Source: Takakia lepidozioides
Taxonomy: Eukaryota; Streptophyta; Takakiopsida; Takakiales; Takakiaceae
Assembly (NCBI GenBank): GCA_030704615.1
Contig: CM060733.1
Location: forward strand, 66,960,001-67,024,000
Direction of reading: 5' to 3'
Length of the DNA: 64,000 bases
The notes under the pieces were generated by a model. That model searched no databases, had not been told where the DNA came from, and was given only the letters and a program-made list of their open reading frames with translations. Shown piece after piece: positions 57,301 to 64,000 of the stretch. The stretch's first letter is position 1, and every line of letters begins with the position of its first letter. A program made the position numbers and the translations under genes.

Positions 57301-58135
57301 CAACTGGAAGCTGCAGAAGCAGCGACACAATTGATAAAATCAGACACTGCTAATCAAGGTACCTTGTTCAACACATTTCACCCTGTTTTTCGGCCCTAAA
57401 TTTTCATGTTGAATTCTGCAAGTTAGCTGGTTGAGTGGATCTTGGCCTGGCAGGTCCATGGTGACATGGTGGCCGTGTTTCTAAACCTCTGCACAATCAG
57501 GTTCACAATCTTGTTGTTTCTCTGGCCGTGAATGACTAGAGAGACATAAAAAGAGAGAGCACGAGATGTCATCCTGAACATTGCTCTGGTGGCCATGTAT
57601 GCTAAATGTGGGAGCATTGAGGATGCCAAGGGAGTATGGCTGAACGAGATGTGGTGTCGTGGAATGCGATGCTTGCAGGGTGTGCAGAGCAGGAGCGCGG
57701 GATGGGGCTTTGGAGACCAGAAAGCAAATGATGGGGAAATGGGTGAAAGTACCTTCTTCAACATATTTTCCCTGCTAGTGTTTGCTTTGACAATTCTAGG
57801 CTGTCATTGTCACCTGCTAGCAGCAAGGCGAGGATGTATGCATGATTTGTGCAGAGGCATGGATAGTTGAAGGAGCAGGGATTTCATGTGGGTCCAGATT
57901 CATCCAAGAGGGCCAGATTTCAAGCACAAGATTACTTGTGACTCCCTGTGGATCAATAGCTACAAGAAACGTGCATGGGTAGATGGTCAACTGGCAGCAG
58001 CGGCACAAGTGATAAAATCAGGCACTGCTAATGAAGGCATCTTCTTCAACACATTTCACCCTGTTTTTTCCCTCTTATCAGAATCGGCCCTAAATTGCCA
58101 TGTTCAATTCTGCAAGTTAGCTGGTTGAGTGAATC
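57288..58135 (+). pseudogene. PPR gene fragments and a 150-bp direct repeat
   Basis: At 57580-57730 the frames give LVAMYAKCGSIEDAKGV and, after a shift, MAERDVVSWNAMLAGCAEQE, which is canonical PPR text. A piece at 57288-57435 (AWVDDQLEAAEAATQLIKS) recurs at 57973-58135 with about 85 percent likeness by eye. It ends in TTCTGCAAGTTAGCTGGTTG both times. Confidence 0.7.
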
Positions 58136-59085
58136 TAGTTTGGAGTGACTTTGACATGATACTGCCAATGTGACAACATGAAAGTATCAAAAAACAGGTA
58201 ATAGAGATGAGGAGAAGCTGTGGAACGAATACTTATATGAGCCCAGTCACCGATGGGTCAACCGGGGCAGAAAGGTGAATGCCTGCTACATTTCAGAGAG
58301 TAGCAGACGCAATTCAGCATAGCGCCCATAAGCATTACGGGCTCAATACACTCATCATGAATGCCATAAGGGTAGAGTGTAGAAAGACACCCCCATGATA
58401 CACTAGTTGTAGGTCATGACTGATTGTTCTGAGTGGTACTTAGAGTCTTCTAACTCTTCTACCTTAGAGTTTCCACCACGGATAGCTAAGGGATGGGTGA
58501 GTAAAAGCCGCTCAACAATCCTGAACAACTTTGTGGTATGGGCACGGGGTTTCACCCTGAAACTATTGAGCACACTTTCTTTGAGACTTGCTTCGCATCC
58601 TCTACTTGGTCCAAAGTCTGTGTCTTTTACATCTCTGATTGGAAATCGATAATTGCAGGTTGTGTGTCACTACACCTGCTTAACCTCCATAACATATAGG
58701 TCTGGACCACCTGCCCTGCCTGAGCGAATATAGAGCACTAACCCTTCGGCACATCTGGAAATCGAGATGTGCCCAACTCTTCTCCCAATCTCCTCCTTGG
58801 ACTGCAGCTGCTCATAAACTTATATATGCAATTTACTAACGGAATGTGCAGATGTGCTCAAGACAAGAGATCATCTCTCATTTCTAAATTTGACGCCACT
58901 TGGGGTTGAAGAGAGGTCTTTGCAGCAGCTTTTCTGAAGAAAGCACCACTTGGTCTTGTGAGCTCCCCTATGGATGGAGGATCTCCTACTCCTTGGTCCT
59001 CTCGCGGTGGCGAAGAAGATATCTACTGGAAGCACCGGAAGAATTATGGCACCAAAATCAAAGCACTCAGGAACAAGCGCTAGTT
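58136..59085. other. Unassigned, possibly LTR-derived
   Basis: The stretch 58390-58860 has the look of an LTR or leader (TTGTAGGTCATGACTGATTG onward) but no partner is seen. The part at 58900-59085 has an open frame on each strand without a domain. Confidence 0.3.
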
Positions 59086-59560
59086 GTGGCGTTGGGGTCA
59101 CCTCTCTAATTTTGGTAATAATAAGACCTCCCAGTCGTAAACCACGTAGTAAAGATTCATTTCCATAACCTAATCCTTTTATTCTGACTTCAACCACATT
59201 AATTCCCGGTCGAATGGCAGTTCGTGCGACATTTTATACAGTTGCTTGAGCAGGATAATTGGTTGAGCGATGAGATCCCTTGAACCCCGATGAACCTGAG
59301 GAGGACCAAGTTTTTGTATCTCCTAATCCGTTGTAGTAATAATGGTATTACTTAAAAGTTGATTGAGTATATAGGGCCCACCCTCGAATGGGGGCAGTAG
59401 CCGTAAAGCGAAGTGGGTCTTAGTTACGCCGGTCCACCGATTGGAGTCTTCTCTCTCTCTCTCTCTCCTTGATTGAGTATATGCAATACCGTGCTCCACC
59501 TTAGTTTGTTACTATTTTGGGAACGCTTATCACCGTTTTTTGTTCTTCGCCATGTCTTCC
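59086..59560 (-). pseudogene. rps11: Mitochondrial rps11-like sequence in nuclear context (NUMT), decayed
   Basis: On the minus strand it reads LLSNTIITTTD, then after a one-base shift near 59324 TKTWSSSGSSGFKGS, NYPAQATV, a TAA at 59234-59236, NVARTAIRPGINVVEVRIKG, LGYGNESLLRGLRLGG and LIITKIREVTPTP. This is the body of plant mitochondrial ribosomal protein S11. It breaks just before the usual C-terminus. The part upstream of HILNQLLSN is split by the insertion at 59373-59468. The 5' limit is uncertain. Confidence 0.85.
59359..59482. mobile_element. 96-bp insertion with 14-bp target duplication in rps11
   Basis: TTGATTGAGTATAT stands at 59359-59372 and again at 59469-59482. Removing one copy plus the 96 bases between joins the rps11 frame (HILNQLLSNTIIT on the minus strand). 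The insert ends in a (TC)n tract. The long duplication fits target-primed (LINE/SINE-like) insertion. Confidence 0.8.
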
Positions 59561-59808
59561 GGTTCTGACTCCAGGCTAGTGAGCGGTCATAGTTGTCGGA
59601 CAGCCTCTAGTGTTGCTTCAATCTGTTTCGATCAACATCTTCGGCTGGTTTTTGTCATTAGTTCTTCTTAGAGCGAGTCTTCACCCTCGATCAGCATACT
59701 AATCTCGTTCCGTTGTTTTGGTTCTCGTAGTAGTGGGCACTCACAGGCTGCCCATCGCAGTTCAGCCTTTATGGCCTTTTGAGGTTATTTTTTCCTCTCA
59801 TCAATCTA

Positions 59809-59936
59809 TTTGCGGCGGAACACATTAGACATAGGATGGGAGTTGAATGCGCACGTGCCAGCCTGCCGATACGGTCGCCGGAGCCGGGACGCCCTTGGCG
59901 GGGCCCGCGGTCAAATCCCCACCCTCGCGCCATGCC
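59809..59936 (+). repeat. Dispersed repeat, left copy (inverted partner at 60555-60680)
   Basis: It runs from TTTGCGGCG through AGGATGGGAGTTGAATGCGC to GGTCAAATCCCCACC. The partner has the same order on the other strand. The end resembles a weak B box, so a SINE is possible. Confidence 0.65.
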
Positions 59937-59989
59937 ATTATTGCCTGTATTATAGTACAAAACATAAAAATTCCAAGAGGGTTACAAGA

Positions 59990-60078
59990 AAGCAGCGGGT
60001 AGCTTGGTTGTTGGATGCATTGACCATTATTGTGGGGGTGTTGGGTTCAAACCTCGCCCATGGTGTGATGAAAATCGT
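59990..60078 (+). repeat. tRNA-like (SINE-type) sequence
   Basis: TAGCTTGGTTGTTGG resembles an A box. GGGTTCAAACCTCGCCC about 35 bases later fits a B box (GGTTCRANNCC). No full cloverleaf is formed, so it is read as a SINE head or decayed tRNA. Confidence 0.4.
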
Positions 60079-60149
60079 ATGTTTAAGGATTTGGATTGAG
60101 GTACCATTAGATTTTTGCATCTAAATTTCTAAGTCCCTCAAGCAGATCT

Positions 60150-60500
60150 CCGCTCCCCTGTTCCCACATACATACCGCTCCCCTGTTCTCCTTGCTCCCC
60201 TATGTCCACCGCTTCCATGTGTTACGGCTCCCCTGTTCTCCTTGCTCCCCTCTAATAACAGGGGAGCGGAGAATAGGGGAGCAGAGGAGCGGGGAGCAAT
60301 AACAGGGGCCCTTGTGCTATTGCTCCCCTGTTTTACTGCTTCGCCACTCCAATAACAGGGGAGTGGAGAATAGGGGAGCAGAGGAGTGGGGAGCAATAAC
60401 GTGGGGAGCAATAACATGGGAGCGGAGAATAGGGGAGCAGAGGAGCGGGAAGCAATAATATGGGAGCGGAGGGGTGGGGCGGGAACGGGGGAGCACCGCA
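60150..60500. repeat. GCTCCCCTGTT / AACAGGGGAGC minisatellite
   Basis: Units such as GCTCCCCTGTTCTCCTT occur first in one direction (60168-60255) and then inverted (AATAACAGGGGAGCGGAGAA, 60253-60500), about 15 in all. Confidence 0.85.
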
Positions 60501-60554
60501 GCGAGAACATGGAGCGTGGGACCCTTGGATGGGCGTGAAGCATACACAAGGAAG

Positions 60555-60680
60555 CAGGGGTGGGGATTTGACTGTGGGCCCACCGGGCCCTCCGGTTAGC
60601 TCCCGGGATCGTACCAGCAAGCTTCGCACGCGCGCATTCAAACTCCCATCCTGTGTCTAGTGTAAACCATTTGCGGCGCT
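60555..60680 (-). repeat. Dispersed repeat, right copy
   Basis: This is the reverse complement of 59809-59936 with substitutions. It encloses the minisatellite and the tRNA-like sequence together with its partner. Confidence 0.65.
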
Positions 60681-60795
60681 GTCCCTTTCTATTATTTACA
60701 AAAAACGTATATCCAATATTTTTGTTACGGGTCAGTGTCCCCTTCCTCAGTCTCCATGGCATGTCATGAGAGGTTTATTTTTTTCCTCTTGAATA

Positions 60796-61150
60796 TAGGG
60801 TAAAACACCCTATGACCGTTCACCTCATAATTGCTTGGGTCAGGCCTGCATGAGCGACCATGGCTGGGCCCAAGACTGCTCACTTTTGCCACTTGGCAAA
60901 CAGTTGTTTGATAGAACCCCCAAGAAATATGAGTGGTCATAGGGCTCAAACTTCACACAAGCATTCGGATTGGTTCAACTTTGAAACCCCATAACTTTGT
61001 GTGGATTTCATGAAATCATGCACTTCCAAATGTGTTGGGATGCCCCAGATGTGGGGCATCTTATCAATTTATCCGGGGTAAAAACGACAAAAATTCACCG
61101 TTAAATCTTCCGCCATCTTTAGATGAACGGTCATAGGGTGTTCTACCCTA
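60796..61150. mobile_element. MITE with 25-27 bp terminal inverted repeats
   Basis: Left end TAGGGTAAAACACCCTATGA and right end, reversed, TAGGGTAGAACACCCTATGA, both continuing CCGTTCA. The interior of about 300 bases is non-coding. An internal GTGGTCATAGGG echoes the ends. The target duplication is unclear, perhaps TA. Confidence 0.8.
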
Positions 61151-61173
61151 TTCGGGCCTTCCTGGGGCCAGTT

Positions 61174-61196
61174 TAAAAAAAAAAAAAAAAAAAAAA
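61174..61196. repeat. Poly-A run of about 22
   Basis: The A run lies just right of the MITE. It may be the tail of an unrelated retro-insertion. Confidence 0.6.
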
Positions 61197-61319
61197 TCTA
61201 AAATTGCTACCGTCTAAGTAAGCAAGCTCACTTTAGGGCAAATAAAATGAGGTGGATATGACGATCTACACCGTCAGATCAGAAAAATGTGGTAAGTAGA
61301 AATAGAAAGTAGGAAAGTA

Positions 61320-62511
61320 AAAGTGGGAAAATTTACAGTTGCCCCGCATTCCCCTCTCGGACTTGTTGTGGGACGCGCACTGCTACACTTCACCTTGCGC
61401 TCTATCAGCGTTCGCTTTCTATCCCCTGCGTTTTTCCCTCCTCTTCTCTCTTACATACTTCTGCCTGCGTGCAGTTGAGGCTGCTTCTTCTCTTCTCAAG
61501 CTCACGCAGCACATTAGTGTAGCTGAAATACTGTCATATCTCTGGTTCTTACTTTCTTACGGTCGTTTTTCACGGCGGAGTATGCTGTGCTCAATCACCC
61601 TGGGGATCCTTTGTATACTCTTCTTCTTCCTGTCAGTCTTGGAGAAACTATGGCAGTATCCGTTTCACGGTTCTTTCTCACAGTGCAGGTGGTTCCCACC
61701 ATATTATCTTGCCTGTCGTCTTCATCTTTCTCGGCCTTGAATATGGTCTCCTCCTTCCCCTTCTCTACCCTCTTTGTCTCCCTCTCTCTCTGCATCTCGC
61801 TCGCATCATTTTGCGCGGGTCTACCAGATGGTGAAAATGTAATAGAAGTCCAAGCCGCCCGCAGTATCTGCCGTCGTCCCTTTGGGAGCTCCAGGCCTAG
61901 AGCTCGGTACACCTCAACCTTTGCTTAAGAAGGAATGCAGGTAGAGCACACAATCATGGGGAAAGGAAAGGCGAGGTACGGTGAAGAATGCATCGGTAGG
62001 GAGACGGAGAGATGCGGACTCTTTTTATTTTCTTATGGCCTCAACCCCTTGCATAAAAAATGTGATACTGGCCCTCTGTGAGAGGATCATGCGTTCTTAA
62101 TCGTTTTCCTTCAGGTCGAAGGCTTGCACGTGAAGATTATCTCTGAATTGAGTTGTCATTAGAGCATAGTTTGTTAGTGGAGCGGGGGGGGGGGGGGGGG
62201 GGCAGGGCAGGGAACGGAGCAAATGTACTTGGCAAAGATTCCTACACGACAACTAGAGCCGGGAAATGGTATTTCTGTTTCCTGCTCCACGGTGGCACGC
62301 TATGGCCGTGAGCCTTGGACTAAGAGCTGGGGTGTTTGTGTGCCGCCTGTTAGACTTTTAAGCAGTACGGTATAACTATTGAGGAGATTTCCAGCTGGGA
62401 ATTCCTGGGTACCCGTTTCAGTAAGCATGCCTGGCACGGGACAGGGGAATTGTGGATTTTTCAAGTCAGTTGAGGAAGAGGCAAAGTGAGTTGTGTTGAC
62501 AGTCTTCGGCT
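61320..62511 (+). promoter_or_regulatory. Probable promoter and 5' leader of the TMEM131-like gene
   Basis: Pyrimidine-rich sequence (CTTCTCTCTTAC, CCCTCTTTGTCTCC) is typical of plant 5' leaders. GCTATGTGCAG at 62509-62519 could also end a 5' UTR intron. A G run lies at 62187-62203. No coding unit is supported here. Confidence 0.4.
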
Positions 62512-64000
62512 ATGTGCAGGTCATGGTGGTGCTGCCGGCAGGCACCCCGGGGTTGGCAGTTGGTGATGTTATTCTTAGCATGGTCAATGTTGTTGCTCCT
62601 GCTCATGCCATGTTTGGCTAGGGGAAGCCATGATTTATTGCAGCCTGGCTTGGAACGCTTGGAGGACTGTGATACGATTTGTGGGGGAAGCCTTGACGAT
62701 GCAAAAGGTGTGTCTGATGAGGCTTTTGTCCTAACCAGGTTTGGTGTCAATGAAAGTTCCCAGTGAATTGAGCGGAGTTTGTGTATATGATGTTGTACAG
62801 AGGTCCTATGGAGAGAGAGAGAGAGAGAGAGAGATGAAGAAGAAGAGGAACAAGACAAAAGAAATTTGTTACGTGAAGAATACAGAGAGAACGTTATTAA
62901 CGGTAGCCTTGGTTCATAGGCTCCGCTCTCAGTTTGGGCGGAACAAAAGGGGTCACACACTACCTTTGTGAGGGGCTCACTCCAGTAGTGGGGACTTACA
63001 TTGGTACAGAGAGAGATGGTGTGAGAGAGAGAGGGGACTCATATTTTCTGGCTCATAGGTTCCTAAGGGTATAATCGAGGCACTTGTTCTTTCTTCCAGC
63101 TTTTCAAAGTGCATGCATGCTCTTAACTCTATTGCAAAAAGTTATGAGTTTGATAGCTATCCTCCCCTATGCCATGCAGGTGGATTTTTCTTCTAAGAAA
63201 TTATTTAGCCCCACATTACTTTAAAGGGTTTGATAATACAGTTGCATGTATGCAGGCTCAATAGAAGCTGCTGCCTATCATTTATTGTGTGCTGGAGGAA
63301 AGAAATGCAGGGAACCTCTGCCTCCATCTGGTGATGCCAGTAGGGCTTTTGCAAACATAGTATCTCTGGCGAAAGGAAGCCAACAAAGGAGCCTGGACTT
63401 CTCTCTTGAAGATGATTTAACTGGGTTAGGGTCAGTAGGAGAGGGAGACCCTCAAAGAACAGCAGGTTTTAGTGCTAAAAGAGAGACCAATGTGCAGACA
63501 AACTCTGAGAAAACTCTCTGTAGAGGTTTGATTAGAGTGGGGAGTGGGGTGTACTGTGCTTCCCCTCTTTCCGGGTTAGGTTCAAAGGCACAGGTGTCAG
63601 TTGATGTGTCTGTGAACACATGTGATTCTCCCAAGAAGAGGGCTTCAAGCTTCCAAGGCTCTTCCTCATCAGCTCCCAATGTAGAAATAGTTCCCCCTCT
63701 CTTGAAGTGGGGACAACAAGTGCTGTTCCAGCCATCAGTTGCTCCATTGACGGTCATCAATACCTGTAACAGTTCAGGGCTGACAGTTTTTTCCCTGTTC
63801 AGCACGAATCCACTATTTTATGCCTCTGGCTTCCAAGAGAGAGTTGTTGCCCCTGGTGGGAAGCTTCTAGTCCCCATCGTCTTTTTACCTCGGTCCCTGG
63901 GGATTACTGGAGGTTTGCTCATTTTGCAAACTAGGGCAGGGGGTTTTCTAGTCCAGACACAGGGGGAGGGCATTGGTTCTCTGTACAAAGCGCAACCTCT
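62512..64000 (+). CDS. Plant TMEM131-like protein, 5' part (runs off the window)
   Basis: Exon 1 (62512-62707) begins after an in-frame TGA (62497-62499) and encodes a hydrophobic signal or anchor segment (VMLFLAWSMLLLLLMPCLA) and then CDTICGGSLDDAK. The intron is GTGTGTC...TATGCAG (62708-63255). Exon 2 starts at 63256 in matching phase (AAA G|GC TCA) and stays open to 64000. It holds CDSPKKRASSFQGSSSSAPN, EIVPPLLKWGQQVLFQPSVA, FSTNPLFYASGF, VVAPGGKLLVPIVFLPRSLG and LILQTRAGGFLVQTQG, the text of plant TMEM131 homologs, whose first luminal Ig/ASPM-SPD-2-Hydin-like domain it represents. Animal TMEM131 acts in the secretory pathway on collagen cargo. The plant role is not settled. It is the one gene here without defects. 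Confidence 0.85.
62811..62835. repeat. (GA)n microsatellite in intron 1 of the TMEM131-like gene
   Basis: GAGAGAGA... is repeated about 12 times. A shorter, interrupted GAGAGA stretch follows at 63007-63036. Confidence 0.9.

Noticed and set aside
59990-60078. Functional tRNA gene
   Set aside because: A and B box-like parts exist but no acceptor stem or complete cloverleaf can be drawn.

Overview
The window is nuclear DNA of a streptophyte plant. Spliceosomal introns with GT..AG ends, AATAAA signals, chromodomain Ty3/gypsy elements, PPR-derived sequence, a decayed mitochondrial rps11 copy and a plant TMEM131-like gene all support this. A seed-free land plant or a charophyte fits best. The species cannot be fixed from the sequence. 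There is one 500-base N gap (8162-8661).

From 1 to about 55.8 kb the window is a nest of mobile elements. Its core is a module that appears twice. A transposase gene with an RNase H-like core and a C-terminal SWIM zinc finger lies on the minus strand. An array of GGCGCC-centred palindromes follows, and then a nine-exon gene on the plus strand that fuses a ParB-like domain to a beta-class DNA methyltransferase-like domain. Module 1 is transposase T1 (8.7-12.1 kb), array 12.4-14.4 kb and methyltransferase MT1 (15.2-21.3 kb). Module 2 is transposase fragment T4 (21.5-22.1 kb), array 22.2-23.8 kb and methyltransferase MT2 (24.5-29.4 kb). A third methyltransferase fragment (MT3, 1.5-2.6 kb) and further transposase copies (T5, T2, T3 between 37.3 and 52.8 kb) lie around them. 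Block edges share a terminal motif built from GCTCATG repeats ending in AAATAG.

Two Ty3/gypsy chromodomain elements with 727-bp LTRs have landed in these genes. Gypsy A is in MT3 (2564 onward, 3' LTR lost in the gap). Gypsy B is in T3 (reverse orientation, to 52109). One later inversion of about 2.7 kb split both the T3 gene and the 3' LTR of gypsy B. Between 30 and 36.6 kb lie two LINE tails, a broken FCP1-like phosphatase gene and a CACGTG-rich stretch. At 54.3-54.8 kb is a RING-H2 finger gene.

Right of about 55.8 kb the character changes. The palindromes stop. There are PPR-derived tandem repeats, a mitochondrial rps11 pseudogene interrupted by a 96-bp insertion, a MITE, SINE-like repeats and, at the right edge, the start of a TMEM131-like gene (62512 to beyond 64000). 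That gene is the only one that looks like an ordinary intact host gene.
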